Notes under the pieces: generated by a model | Seen by the model: only the letters and a program-made list of their open reading frames with translations | What the model was told of the DNA's origin: nothing | Database searches by the model: none | Shown here: piece by piece, positions 9,614-17,871 of the stretch | Position numbering within the stretch: the first letter of the stretch is position 1 | How the letters are laid out: each line of letters opens with the position of its first letter | Program-made: the position numbers and the translations under genes | NCBI RefSeq assembly: GCF_007970665.1 | Contig: NZ_CP042430.1 | Location: 1,612,001 to 1,676,000 of the forward strand | DNA length: 64,000 nt | Origin: Baekduia soli | GTDB taxonomy: Bacteria > Actinomycetota > Thermoleophilia > Solirubrobacterales > Solirubrobacteraceae | Reading direction: 5' to 3'

Positions 9614-11092
9614 GTGCCGGCTCGCATGGCTCGAGCACTTCGATCCCCGCTCACCCTCGTCCTGCTCGCGACGGCCGTTGGGCTCGTCGTCGTGGCAGTG
9701 ATCGTCGTCGGTCCCGAGACGACAGCGTCCGCTACGCGCGAGCGCGTTGTGACCGTGAGCAAGGGCGTCGTGCAGTCGACGGTCTCCGGCAGCGGCAACC
9801 TCGCGCCGGCCAGCACGATGAACTTGGACTTCGGCGCCTCGGGCAAGGTCACCAAGATCTACGTGCACGAGGGCGAGCACGTCACCCAGGGTCAGCTGCT
9901 CGCTCGCATCGATCCGTCTTCCGCGGAGGCGGACCTCGCAACCGCCCGGGCCAAGCTCGCCGAGGCGGAGGCGACGCTGGCCGACGTGCAGTCAGGGTCC
10001 TCGTCGTCGTCGTCGACGCAGACCGGGTCGGCGACGAGCACCGGCACGGCGGCGGCGATCGCTGTGGCCGCCGCCTACACGTCGTCGTCCGCGACGCCCG
10101 CGAGCACCAGCACGCCGGTGAGCACGGAGACCCCGGCGCCGGCCACGACGACGAAGACCACCACATCGAGCGCGCCGCAGGCGGCGCCGAGCGCCCGGTC
10201 CTCGGGCGGCTCGGCCAACCCTGCCGCTTCCCCGGGAAGCGGCTCCGCGTCGGGCGGCGGCTCGGGCCAGAGCGAGGCATCGGCGGCTGCGGCGGTGCAG
10301 AGCGCGCAGGTCGCGGTCGACCAGGCCGAACAGGCGGTCACGGCCACCCAGCTGCGCGCGCCCGCCGCCGCAACCGTGTCGGCGATCAACGGTGCCGTCG
10401 GCGACCAGGTCGGCGGCTCGTCCGCCAGCGGCGCGGCGGCCAGCAGTTCGTCCTCGTCGAGCGCGTTCATCACGCTCGTGCAGCTGAGCCGGATGCACCT
10501 CCAGGTCAGCCTGAGCGAGTCGGACATCGGCAAGGTGAAGGTCGGCCAGCCCGCGACGATCACCATCAACGCCGCGTCGGGCGAGACGGTCGCCGGCAAG
10601 GTCAGCTCAATCGGTGTGCTGTCGTCCTCCTCGAGCTCCTCGTCCGGGGCGGGGGGCGCCCTCGGCGGGAGCAGCACCTCCAGCGGCGCGGTCAGCTACC
10701 CGGTCGACATCGTGCTCACCCAGACCACAGGCGGCCTGAAGGCCGGGATGAGCGCCACGGCCGACATCGTCACCTCGCAGGTCTCGGGCGTCGTCGTGCC
10801 CACGCAGGCGCTGCGAGGCTCGAGCGTCACGGTCGTCAGCGGCGGCAAGCGCGCGGCGCGCCAGGTGCAGACGGGCATCGCGGGCGACTCGACGACGCAG
10901 GTCCTCAGCGGGCTGCAGGCGGGCGACCAGGTCGTCGTGACCTCGACGACGGCCAGTGCGGCCGGTGCGACCGGCGCGACGAGCGGCGCCAGCCGCACCG
11001 GCTTCGGCAACCGCTTCGGCGGCGGTGGGCTGGGCGGCGGCCTCGGCGGCGGCGCCGGGCCGCCCGGCGGCTTCCGGGGAGGGGTCCGGTGA
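9614..11092 (+). CDS. MacA/HlyD-type periplasmic adaptor of an ABC exporter
   Basis: The 492-residue protein has one N-terminal membrane anchor (about 12-33), then a lipoyl/barrel-sandwich half (VHEGEHVTQGQLLARID), a helical segment, the second half (VTATQLRAPAAATVSAINGAVGDQV), a beta-barrel domain (MHLQVSLSESDIGKVKVGQPATI, split here by residues not shown) and a membrane-proximal domain ending in a Gly-rich tail. The hairpin is unusually interrupted by a long Ser/Thr/Ala-rich insert (about 118-225). The GTG at 9614 has GGGG a few bases upstream; an in-frame ATG at 9626 is the alternative. It overlaps the ATPase gene by 4 nt. Confidence 0.88.
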   Translation: MPARMARALRSPLTLVLLATAVGLVVVAVIVVGPETTASATRERVVTVSKGVVQSTVSGSGNLAPASTMNLDFGASGKVTKIYVHEGEHVTQGQLLARIDPSSAEADLATARAKLAEAEATLADVQSGSSSSSSTQTGSATSTGTAAAIAVAAAYTSSSATPASTSTPVSTETPAPATTTKTTTSSAPQAAPSARSSGGSANPAASPGSGSASGGGSGQSEASAAAAVQSAQVAVDQAEQAVTATQLRAPAAATVSAINGAVGDQVGGSSASGAAASSSSSSSAFITLVQLSRMHLQVSLSESDIGKVKVGQPATITINAASGETVAGKVSSIGVLSSSSSSSSGAGGALGGSSTSSGAVSYPVDIVLTQTTGGLKAGMSATADIVTSQVSGVVVPTQALRGSSVTVVSGGKRAARQVQTGIAGDSTTQVLSGLQAGDQVVVTSTTASAAGATGATSGASRTGFGNRFGGGGLGGGLGGGAGPPGGFRGGVR

Positions 11093-11799
11093 GCGCGCCC
11101 CCGCCGGTCATCGCCGTCGAGGACGTCCGGCGGACCTACCACGTCACCGACGACCTGGCCGTCCACGCGCTCGACGGCGTCTCGCTGCGCATCGCAACGG
11201 GCGAGTACGTCGCGATCATGGGCAGCTCGGGCTCGGGCAAGAGCACGTTGATGAACATCCTCGGGTGCCTCGACGTGCCGACGTCCGGGCGCTACCTCCT
11301 CGACGGCGTCGACGTACGCGTACTGGACGAGGACGAGCAGTCCGACCTGCGCAACCGCAAGATCGGGTTCGTCTTCCAGGCCTTCAACCTGGTCCCGCGC
11401 ACGACGGCGCTCGCCAACGTCGAGCTGCCGTTGACCTACGCGGGGCTCGGTCGCGGCGAGCGCCGCCGCCGGGCGCTCCACGCACTGGAGACGGTCGGCA
11501 TGGGACCGCGCGTGCACCACCTGCCTTCAGAGCTGTCAGGCGGCCAGCAGCAGCGCGTCGCGGTCGCCCGGGCGATCGTCACCAACCCCTCGCTGATCCT
11601 CGCCGACGAGCCGAGCGGCAACCTCGATTCGCGTTCCACGGCGGACGTGCTGCGCGTCTTCGACGAGCTCATCGTCGAGGGCCGAACGATCGTGCTCATC
11701 ACCCACGAGCACGACGTCGCCGAGCGCGCCGACCGCGTGGTGCACCTGGCCGACGGCCGCGTTATCTCCGACCAACGAACGGCGAAGGCGGCTGCGTGA
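11089..11799 (+). CDS. ABC transporter ATP-binding protein (MacB/LolD type)
   Basis: The start is the GTG inside the GTGA overlap with the adaptor stop. The 236-residue ATPase has Walker A GSSGSGKST, a Q-loop in FVFQAFNLVPRTTA, signature LSGGQQQRVAVARA, Walker B LILADEPSGNLDS and the switch His in ITHEHD. The sequence is of the MacB/LolD/FtsE class, which power mechanotransmission exporters rather than import. With the adjacent permease and adaptor it forms a complete inner-membrane MacAB-like unit. Confidence 0.95.
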   Translation: MSAPPPVIAVEDVRRTYHVTDDLAVHALDGVSLRIATGEYVAIMGSSGSGKSTLMNILGCLDVPTSGRYLLDGVDVRVLDEDEQSDLRNRKIGFVFQAFNLVPRTTALANVELPLTYAGLGRGERRRRALHALETVGMGPRVHHLPSELSGGQQQRVAVARAIVTNPSLILADEPSGNLDSRSTADVLRVFDELIVEGRTIVLITHEHDVAERADRVVHLADGRVISDQRTAKAAA

Positions 11800-13010
11800 G
11801 CGTCGCGGAGATCGCGCGGGTCGCGCTCGGCGGTATCCTGGCCAACAAGCTGCGCTCGGGCCTGACGATCCTCGGCATGACGATCGGCGTGGCGGCAGTG
11901 ATCATCCTCGTCGCGGTTGGCAACGGCAGCAAGCACCAGGTGCAGGCGGGCATCCAGGCGCTGGGCAGCAACGTCCTGCTGGTGCAGGCCGGCGGTGTTC
12001 GCGGCGGGCCCGGCTTCTTCGGCGGCGGCGGGATCACCCTCACCGAGAAGGACGCGACCGCTCTCCAGGACCGGTTCGAGGCACCCGACGTCAAGAGCGC
12101 CTTGCCGGTCGTCAACGGCTCCGCGACGCTCGTGGCCGGCTCGGTCAGCTACCAGCCGTCCTCGCTCGTCGGCACGCGGCCCGCCTATGCCCAGGCGCGC
12201 GACTACAGCGTCGCCGACGGTGCGATGTTCACGAACAGCGACGTCACGCACCACCGGCGCGTCGTGGTCATCGGCCCCACGGTCGTCAGCAACCTGTTCT
12301 CCGGGACCGATCCCGTCGGCCAGGCCGTCCGCGTCAACGGCACGTCGTTCACCGTCGTCGGCGTGACCAAGTCCAAGGGGTCGAACGGCGTCCAGGATCA
12401 AGACGACGTGGTCATCGCGCCGCTCACCTCGGTCCAGGACACGCTCACCGGGTACGGATCGATCAATCAGATCGTCGTGCAGGCCCGCTCGGAGGGTGCC
12501 CTGAACGCCGCGCAGTCCGAGGTCACCACGATCCTCTCCGGTCGTCACCACGTGAGCGACCCCACCAACCCGGGCTTCCAAGTCATCAACCAGGGGTCGA
12601 TCCTCGAGACCTCCGACCAGGCGACCCGCGTGTTCACCACGCTGCTGGGCGCCGTCGCCGCGATCTCGCTGCTCGTCGGCGGCATCGGCGTCATGAACAT
12701 CATGTTGGTCAGCGTCACCGAGCGAACTCGCGAGATCGGCATCCGCAAGGCCGTCGGCGCGCGGCGCTCTGACATCCTGAGCCAGTTCCTGACCGAGGCG
12801 GTGCTCGTCTCGATGCTCGGCGGCATCGCCGGTGTCGTCGTCGGCGTGGTCGGCAGCCGCTTCCAGATCGCCGGCGTGCAGCCGGTGATCGCCCTGTACT
12901 CGATCCCGCTGTCGTTCGGTGCGGCCGTCCTGGCCGGGCTGTTCTTCGGCACCTACGCGGCAGGCCGCGCCGCGCGCCTGCGTCCCATCGACGCCCTCCG
13001 CTTCGAATGA
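11796..13010 (+). CDS. MacB-type ABC transporter permease (FtsX-like)
   Basis: The start is a GTG in a GTGA overlap with the ATPase stop. The 404-residue protein has the MacB topology: a first membrane helix (ILGMTIGVAAVIILVAV, about 22-45), a large extracytoplasmic domain (about 45-280), then three helices, the last two separated by the conserved ERTREIGIRKAVGARRSDI coupling segment. The C-terminus LRPIDALRFE is typical. No TolC-like outer-membrane gene is nearby, as expected for a monoderm actinobacterium. Substrate is unknown; macrolides, peptides or lipids are family possibilities. Confidence 0.93.
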   Translation: MSVAEIARVALGGILANKLRSGLTILGMTIGVAAVIILVAVGNGSKHQVQAGIQALGSNVLLVQAGGVRGGPGFFGGGGITLTEKDATALQDRFEAPDVKSALPVVNGSATLVAGSVSYQPSSLVGTRPAYAQARDYSVADGAMFTNSDVTHHRRVVVIGPTVVSNLFSGTDPVGQAVRVNGTSFTVVGVTKSKGSNGVQDQDDVVIAPLTSVQDTLTGYGSINQIVVQARSEGALNAAQSEVTTILSGRHHVSDPTNPGFQVINQGSILETSDQATRVFTTLLGAVAAISLLVGGIGVMNIMLVSVTERTREIGIRKAVGARRSDILSQFLTEAVLVSMLGGIAGVVVGVVGSRFQIAGVQPVIALYSIPLSFGAAVLAGLFFGTYAAGRAARLRPIDALRFE

Positions 13011-13648
13011 CCGATCCGCAGACCACCGATCCCACGCTCGTCCTCGACGACGACCCCTACGCCGACGGCTACGAGGAGCCGCTCCCGCCGCCGCGGCCGC
13101 GCCGCCGCATCGTGACGCCGGTCACCGGCGCGCTGGCAGCGGTCGTGCTCGTCGCCGCCGGCTTCATCGCCGGCGTGCAGGTGCAGAAGGGCCAGGAGTC
13201 CTCGGCAAGCGGCGCACCCAGTGGGCTGCGAGCGTTCGCGGCCCCCGGCGCCGGACAGGGCCGGCAGGGCGCCGTGCCCGGCACGCAGGCCGCTGGCGGC
13301 GACGCCGGCGCCACCCCGACTGTCGGCACGGTCGCCAACACCCGCGGTTCGACGCTGTACGTCGTCACGAACGCCGGCACAACGATCCGCGTACGCCCCC
13401 AGAAGGGCTCGACGGTCACCCGCACGACCAAGAGCCACGCCTCCGCGGTTCACCCGGGCGACACGGTGATCGTTCGCGGAACGACCGCCGCAGACGGCAC
13501 GCTGAAGGCCACCTCGGTCACCGCGACGGCCGCCAACGCCGGCTCTGGCCTCGGCGCGCTGTTCGGCACCGGCGGCGGCACGCCGCCCGGCAACAGCGCG
13601 GCGCCCTCCGGCGCGCCTCAGGGCTTCGGCCCGCCGCCCGGCGGCTAG
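13007..13648 (+). CDS. membrane-anchored protein with OB-like domain, exporter-linked
   Basis: The ATG overlaps the permease stop (ATGA), so it is the fourth gene of the exporter operon. The 213-residue product has an acidic cytoplasmic N-terminus, one membrane helix (about 37-60), a linker, then a domain of about 70 residues (GTVANTRGSTLYVVTNAGTT through HPGDTVIVRGTT and LKATSVTAT) that resembles the DUF5666-like OB folds. A Gly/Pro tail follows. It probably sits on the outer face of the membrane. Function is not established; coupling to the exporter suggests an accessory role. Confidence 0.8.
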   Translation: MTDPQTTDPTLVLDDDPYADGYEEPLPPPRPRRRIVTPVTGALAAVVLVAAGFIAGVQVQKGQESSASGAPSGLRAFAAPGAGQGRQGAVPGTQAAGGDAGATPTVGTVANTRGSTLYVVTNAGTTIRVRPQKGSTVTRTTKSHASAVHPGDTVIVRGTTAADGTLKATSVTATAANAGSGLGALFGTGGGTPPGNSAAPSGAPQGFGPPPGG

Positions 13649-13659
13649 CTGACGTGCCT

Positions 13660-14114
13660 CGGGACGTTCCGAACGTCTGGGGCGAGAGGCGCGCCGGGCC
13701 CGGCCGGTCTTCCTCGACAGCGCGAGCAGATCATCGCGCTCCTGGACGCGGCCACCGAGCTCGACGCCGCGCCGCAGGCGCGCACCGCGGGCCGCCGCGC
13801 GCTGATCGCCACGCCGGCCTGCGCATCGGCGAGGCGACCGCGTTGCGCTGGGACATGTCGGCCTCCCCCACGGCCGCATCACCGTCCGCGCTTCCAAGAC
13901 CGAGGCCGGGATCCGCGACGTCGACATGCTCGCGGCGCTGCGCGACGAGCCCGCGATCCACCATGCAAACGCGCGCGCCGGGCGGGAGGACCTCGGCTTT
14001 CGACCTCGGCGGGCAGCCGCCGCTGCCCAAGGGCGTCAGCGTCCACAAGTTGCGCCATACGTTCACGTTGATCCTCTTCGTCCGCGGTGTCGATCCGCCG
14101 ATGTTGCGACGCTA
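13660..14114 (+). pseudogene. decayed phage-type tyrosine recombinase (integrase)
   Basis: Three frames together spell a tyrosine recombinase. The first has EQIIALLDAATELDAA, the second GLRIGEATALRW with the first catalytic Arg, the third HGRITVRASKTEAGIRDVDM, and then VHKLRHTFT with the HxLRH box and RGVDPP. The frames are broken by several small deletions, and the sequence stops before the catalytic Tyr region, so it is inactive. Its closeness to tRNA-Val and to the att-like repeats suggests that it is the relic of an integrated element. Confidence 0.8.
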
Positions 14115-14148
14115 GGGGCATACGGCAACGGTCCCGCGAGGAGCTCTG

Positions 14149-14526
14149 ATGGATATTCGCTTGAAGCGCGCGTATGACCCCGCCGAAGACGCGGACGGGT
14201 ATCGAGTGCTGATCGATCGGCTGTGGCCGCGCGGGGTGTCACGCGATCGGGCAAGGCTGGATGGCTGGGAGAAGGAGCTGGCGCCGACCACGGAGTTGCG
14301 GCAGTGGTTCGGCCATGAGCCGAGTCGCTTCGAGGAGTTTCGCCGTCGGTACATCGATCAGCTGCGTGAGCATCCCTCGCTGCTGACGGCGCTGCGCCGT
14401 CGGGCGCGCGACGGCACGCTGACCCTGGTCTTCGCTGCTCACGACACCGAGCACAACGATGCCGTCGTCCTCGCCGAGGTCCTCCGGCGCGGTCTCCCGC
14501 AGCGAACCACCCGAGAGCAGCCGTAA
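14149..14526 (+). CDS. DUF488 family protein (YeaO-like)
   Basis: The 125-residue product matches the YeaO/DUF488 family from end to end: RLKRAYDPAEDADGYRVL, IDRLWPRGVSRD, a central PTTELRQWFGHEP block, and TLVFAAHDTEHNDAVVLAEVL at the end. A ribosome site (GAGGAG) lies 6 nt before the ATG. It is complete and not in an operon, between a decayed integrase and a dehydrogenase fragment. The biochemical role of the family is unsettled. Confidence 0.9.
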   Translation: MDIRLKRAYDPAEDADGYRVLIDRLWPRGVSRDRARLDGWEKELAPTTELRQWFGHEPSRFEEFRRRYIDQLREHPSLLTALRRRARDGTLTLVFAAHDTEHNDAVVLAEVLRRGLPQRTTREQP

Positions 14527-14629
14527 GAATCGCCGGGCGGTGGACGCTAGAGCGGTGTGCCCCGCCCTGCGCCACACGTCACGAGCAGCACGCTGGCGGT
14601 TGCCGCCACGACGCCACCGGCCGCCGAGC

Positions 14630-14850
14630 TGATGGATGCGATCCGGTCGGTCGGCGACGGGATCGACCCGCTCGACGACCCCGACCTGCTGCCCGCCATG
14701 CTTGAGCCCAGCGTGCTGATCAGCCCACACACCGCCGCTCTGTCGGTGCGCGAGAACGAGCGCATCCCAGCGAGAACCTGCGCCGCGAGCTCCGCGGCGA
14801 GGACCTACTCGGTCGCGTCGATCCCAGGATCTTCGGGACCGCCCGCGCCT
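14630..14850 (+). pseudogene. C-terminal fragment of a D-2-hydroxyacid dehydrogenase
   Basis: The plus strand encodes LISPHTAALSVRENERI, the conserved His-containing C-terminal block of D-isomer 2-hydroxyacid dehydrogenases. After a one-base frame change it gives NLRRELRGEDLLGRVDP, the next family block. The NAD-binding domain and most of the gene are missing. The fragment runs into repeat block A just before tRNA-Val. The remainder of 14527-14951 holds nothing else recognisable. Confidence 0.65.
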
Positions 14851-14875
14851 TCACGATCGCTCCACCGGGCGATGG
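14835..14875 (+). repeat. direct repeat block A, right copy
   Basis: This is the partner of 8516-8556 (37 of 41 identical). It lies 55 bp before right block B, compared with 171 bp on the left, so the two flanks have diverged by insertion or deletion. Confidence 0.75.
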
Positions 14876-14930
14876 ACCGCCCGCGTCCCACCTCGCCGGC
14901 GCGCCACATCCGCCTGCGCCATAAGGCCCC

Positions 14931-14958
14931 AATTTGCAGGCCTTATGGCGATGGGCGC
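14931..14958 (+). repeat. direct repeat block B, right copy overlapping tRNA-Val 3' end
   Basis: This is the partner of 8728-8755 (25 of 28 identical). Its last seven bases are the 3' end of tRNA-Val, the usual place for an integrase attachment core. Confidence 0.7.
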
Positions 14959-15023
14959 GGCGGGTTTCGAACCTGCGACCTCTCGCGTGTGAAGCGAGCG
15001 CTCTCCCACTGAGCTACGCGCCC
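14952..15023 (-). tRNA. tRNA-Val (anticodon CAC)
   Basis: On the minus strand this 72-nt sequence folds as a full cloverleaf: a seven-pair acceptor stem (GGGCGCG with CGCGCCC), D arm GCTCAGTGGGAGAGC, anticodon stem CTCGC/GCGAG around TTCACAC, and T arm with TTCGAAA. The anticodon CAC reads valine GUG codons. One A·C mismatch is seen in the T stem. CCA is not encoded; the discriminator base is A. Confidence 0.95.
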
Positions 15024-15191
15024 TACTCGGACCGCCCTGTGCTGCCTCCTGCCCACGGCGCAGGGATCGGCTGGCGCCGGACTGTCCAGCGCGGCAGTTT
15101 AGCCGGAGGCGACAGGCGGCGGACTGACGGCGGGTCACGCGGCGGTGAGCGCCACGCGGGCCGGTTCCGCGTGACCCCCGGGGAGGGCCGG

Positions 15192-16160
15192 TCAGCCGGC
15201 CACGAGCGCGTCGCCGAGCGGCGTGCGCACGTACAGCACGCTGCGGCCCTCGCGCCGTCCGGTCGCCAGGCCGGCGTCGCGCAGGGCCGTCAGATGGTGT
15301 GAGGCGTTGGCGGGGCTGATCCGCAGGCGCTCGGCGACGTGCGTCGTCGAACGCGGCGCGGCGAGGTCGGCCAGGACCGCCGCGCGCGTGACGCCGAGGA
15401 GGCGGGCGAGCCCGTCGGGCGCCGGCGCCGCGTCCTCCCACAGCGTGGCGATGCCGCGCGCGGGATAGATCACGGTCGGCTGCCACGGCCCGCGATCGAT
15501 GACGAACGGGCGGACCGCGGAGAACGCCGTGGGCATCAGCAGCAGCCCGCGGCCGCCGAGCGCGATCGTCGCCTGGTGGCGCGGGACGTCGACCTCGACG
15601 TGGCGCTCGTCCCAGCTCACGCCGTCGGCGAGGTCGGCGAACAGCCCGGCGGCTCCGCCCTCGGCCAGTCGTCGCGCGCGGTGGGCGACGTCGGCGTCGA
15701 GGAACGCGCGCACCCTCGGCCAGACGGGCGCCACGGCGCGCTCCCAGTACTCCTCGAGCAGGTCGGCGAGCCCGCGCACCTCGCGGCGAGGGTGCGCGAT
15801 CCAGCGCTCGGCCGTCTCGCGCGCCCCGGGGTGTTGGGAGGCGAACAGGCGCATCTCCTCACGGATCTGGGCGGCGCGCGTGGCCCGCAGCGCGGCGAGG
15901 TCCTCCTCGATGCCTCCCAGCGGACCGCTGGGCGGCGGCGTGAGGAAGTCGGGGGTGAAGCCGCGCGGCGGCAGCAGCGCGACGGCGTCCTGCAGCGCCA
16001 GGCCGTCGAGGCGTCCGCTCAGCGACCGCAGCCACGGCACGTGCAGCGCGGCATGCGCCGGATCGCGCAGCGCGACGAGCGAGTGCACGAGCTCGAGCAT
16101 CGGCGAGATGGCGAAGCGCGTGCGGGCGAGGTCCTCGACCGAGAAGACGAAGCGCACCAT
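15192..16160 (-). CDS. ArsR-type winged-helix regulator with N-terminal DUF5937-like domain
   Basis: The 322-residue protein has a long N-terminal domain (MVRFVFSVEDLARTRFAISPMLE through about 235), typical of the DUF5937 class of actinobacterial regulators. The C-terminal ArsR winged helix (about 245-315) contains AERLRISPANASHHLTALRDAGL and GRRSVLY-like wing residues. No metal-binding Cys motif of classical ArsR is present, so the signal is probably organic. The gene precedes a VOC-family gene on the same strand; the two read away from a cupin gene and may control it. Confidence 0.85.
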   Translation of the reverse strand: MVRFVFSVEDLARTRFAISPMLELVHSLVALRDPAHAALHVPWLRSLSGRLDGLALQDAVALLPPRGFTPDFLTPPPSGPLGGIEEDLAALRATRAAQIREEMRLFASQHPGARETAERWIAHPRREVRGLADLLEEYWERAVAPVWPRVRAFLDADVAHRARRLAEGGAAGLFADLADGVSWDERHVEVDVPRHQATIALGGRGLLLMPTAFSAVRPFVIDRGPWQPTVIYPARGIATLWEDAAPAPDGLARLLGVTRAAVLADLAAPRSTTHVAERLRISPANASHHLTALRDAGLATGRREGRSVLYVRTPLGDALVAG

Positions 16161-16166
16161 CGGCGG

Positions 16167-16514
16167 TCAGGTCCGCGGGACCATGACCTCCAACATGGTG
16201 CCGTCGGGATCGGGGACGTAGATCGAGTCGCTGTCCCGGTGGCGCTCGGGGTGATAGGTGATGCCGAGCTGGTCCAGCCGTGCGGCGAGCGCGGCCTGGA
16301 CCGGCGCGGTGGTCGCCAGCGCGACATGGCGCAGGCCGGCCGCACGGTCGGCGAAGAGCCCGAGCCGCGCGCCCGCCGGGCCCAGGAAGACCGGCTGGTC
16401 GGGGACGTCGTGCGGGTCGCCGGCGCGCAGCCCGAGGACCTCGGCGTACCAGGCCAGCGACGCGGTCCGGTCGGAGGCGTTGAGCGAGACGTGGTCGATG
16501 CGGATGACGTTCAT
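16167..16514 (-). CDS. VOC family (glyoxalase/dioxygenase-fold) protein
   Basis: The 115-residue product has the paired beta-alpha-beta-beta-beta modules of the VOC superfamily: MNVIRIDHVSLNASDRTASLAWY, GLRHVALATTA and YVPDPDGTMLEVM. Candidate metal ligands are His8, the His in LRHVAL and the Glu in LEVM. It is transcribed just before the ArsR-type regulator, 6 nt apart, so the two form an operon. The substrate cannot be read from sequence. Confidence 0.88.
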   Translation of the reverse strand: MNVIRIDHVSLNASDRTASLAWYAEVLGLRAGDPHDVPDQPVFLGPAGARLGLFADRAAGLRHVALATTAPVQAALAARLDQLGITYHPERHRDSDSIYVPDPDGTMLEVMVPRT

Positions 16515-16551
16515 GGATCCAGCGTCGGGCGGGTCGGCGGTCCCGGCAACG

Positions 16552-16571
16552 GATTCGATGCTCGTTGAATC
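16552..16571. promoter_or_regulatory. inverted repeat in the VOC/cupin divergent promoter region
   Basis: GATTC at 16552-16556 and GAATC at 16567-16571 form a 5-10-5 dyad between the divergent VOC and cupin starts, with a further GAAT-C-ATTC dyad at 16567-16575. It is a candidate operator for the neighbouring ArsR-type protein. Confidence 0.35.
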
Positions 16572-16608
16572 ATTCGCGCCAGGCAAGGGGCTGTCCCACG
16601 CTGCCCCC

Positions 16609-17103
16609 ATGACAGCCACCACCATCCCGGCCGGCCACCCCTACGTCGCTTGCGAGAGCGAGCCGCGGTGGTACGGCAACAGCCTCTTCGAGTTCCTGGT
16701 GCCCAACGACGCGACCGGCGGGCGGATGACGGTCTTCCGGGCCACGATGCCCGAGGGCTTCAGCCCGCCGCGCCACATCCACACCCGCGAGGACGAGGCC
16801 TTCCTGGTGCTCGAGGGCGACGCCGGCTTCGATCTCGACGGCCGGACGCACGTCGCCGGCCCGGGCACGAGCGGGTTCATCCCGCGCGGCGTGCCACACA
16901 CCTTCCGGGTGCTGAGCCCCGTCGCGGTGATGTTGGGGGTCATGACCCCGGGGACCTTCGAGGAGCTCTTCCGCCACCTCGGCGTCCCGGCCGCCGAGCG
17001 CACGCTGCCCGCGCCCGGCGTCGTCGCGTTCGACATCGAGCGGGTCATGGCCGAGCAGGCACGGCTGGGCACGCAGGTCGTCGGCCCGCCCCTGGGGGCC
17101 TGA
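16609..17103 (+). CDS. cupin-domain protein (quercetin 2,3-dioxygenase-like)
   Basis: The 164-residue protein carries one cupin barrel. Motif 1 is PPRHIHTREDEAFLVLEG, with the metal ligands His, His, Glu; motif 2 is GTSGFIPRGVPHTFRV, with the last His. The N-terminal YVACESEPRWYGNSLFEFLV resembles quercetinase-like single cupins. The translated start is the ATG at 16609. It is divergent from the VOC/ArsR pair, a common layout for small detoxification or aromatic-catabolism units. Confidence 0.88.
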   Translation: MTATTIPAGHPYVACESEPRWYGNSLFEFLVPNDATGGRMTVFRATMPEGFSPPRHIHTREDEAFLVLEGDAGFDLDGRTHVAGPGTSGFIPRGVPHTFRVLSPVAVMLGVMTPGTFEELFRHLGVPAAERTLPAPGVVAFDIERVMAEQARLGTQVVGPPLGA

Positions 17104-17169
17104 CGGCGCCGGGCGCCGCGGCGCCGACAGAACCGGATCATCACCCGAGCACCGAACGGATCACGATCG

Positions 17170-17343
17170 ATGTCAACTCCACTGCATCACCTCTCCGCGC
17201 GCTTCGCGCAGCAGGACCTGGCGCGGCGGGCCGAACGCACCCGGCAGCGCACCGGCGTCCCCGGCGCCGCGCCGTCGGCCCGCAGAACCCACCACGTCAC
17301 GCCCGGGTCCAGCCGGGCGGATGCCGCCGAGCCACTGCGGTAG
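17170..17343 (+). CDS. possible 57-residue small protein
   Basis: An ATG at 17170 opens a 57-codon frame beginning MSTPLHHLSARFAQQDLARR, basic and helical, with GC-rich third codon positions. No strong ribosome site precedes it, and no domain is recognised. It lies in the 320-bp gap between a cupin gene and a decayed ammonia-lyase, so it may equally be a remnant. The rest of 17104-17427 shows nothing. Confidence 0.3.
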   Translation: MSTPLHHLSARFAQQDLARRAERTRQRTGVPGAAPSARRTHHVTPGSSRADAAEPLR

Positions 17344-17427
17344 CCCCGACGCCGGAGACGCGGCGAAGATGACCGGCATGACCTGCACCCGCAGCGCCCT
17401 GCCTCCGGTGCACGCCGAGGCCGATCC

Positions 17428-17860
17428 GTGAGGGCCCTCGTCAACCCCGCGTGGGATCCGGCCGCGGTGCCGCCGCCCGACGACGGCGCCGCGGCGTTCC
17501 ACCGCCGGCTGCCCGGCTACGCGCCCTGACCTCGCGGCGCCGGGCGATCGCCGGCGAGGGCGCCGAGGTCGTCGTGGTCGACGGAGCCCACGAGGACGCG
17601 GTCGCGCAGGCCGAGCGCACGGCGCAGGAGGACGGGCCGTGCTCGTCGCCGACGTCGGCGCGGCGGGCGGCCCGGCCGAGTGGGGCATCGACGGCTACGC
17701 GACGCTCTTCGCCGAGGGCGCCCACGACCGCGTCCTGGTCCCGGTCGGCGTCGGGTCGCTGACCGCGGCCGGCGCCCCCCAAGGGGCGCGCGCCGGGACG
17801 CGCGTCCTGCTCATCGGCTCCGAGGGGCACACGGGGACCGGGCCGTCCCGAGGCGGGTAG
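17428..17860 (+). pseudogene. internally deleted diaminopropionate ammonia-lyase-like gene
   Basis: The start is intact: a GTG gives RALVNPAWDP and then AFHRRLPGYAP, the N-terminal signature of PLP-dependent diaminopropionate ammonia-lyases, after which the frame stops. Further on, GEGAEVVVVDGAHEDAVAQA and, in another frame, VLVADVG, IDGYATLFAE and VLVPVGVGSL are later blocks of the same family. The PLP-lysine region and the C-terminal half are missing. This is a gene collapsed by several internal deletions. Confidence 0.7.
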
Positions 17861-17871
17861 GCTGCACCCCC

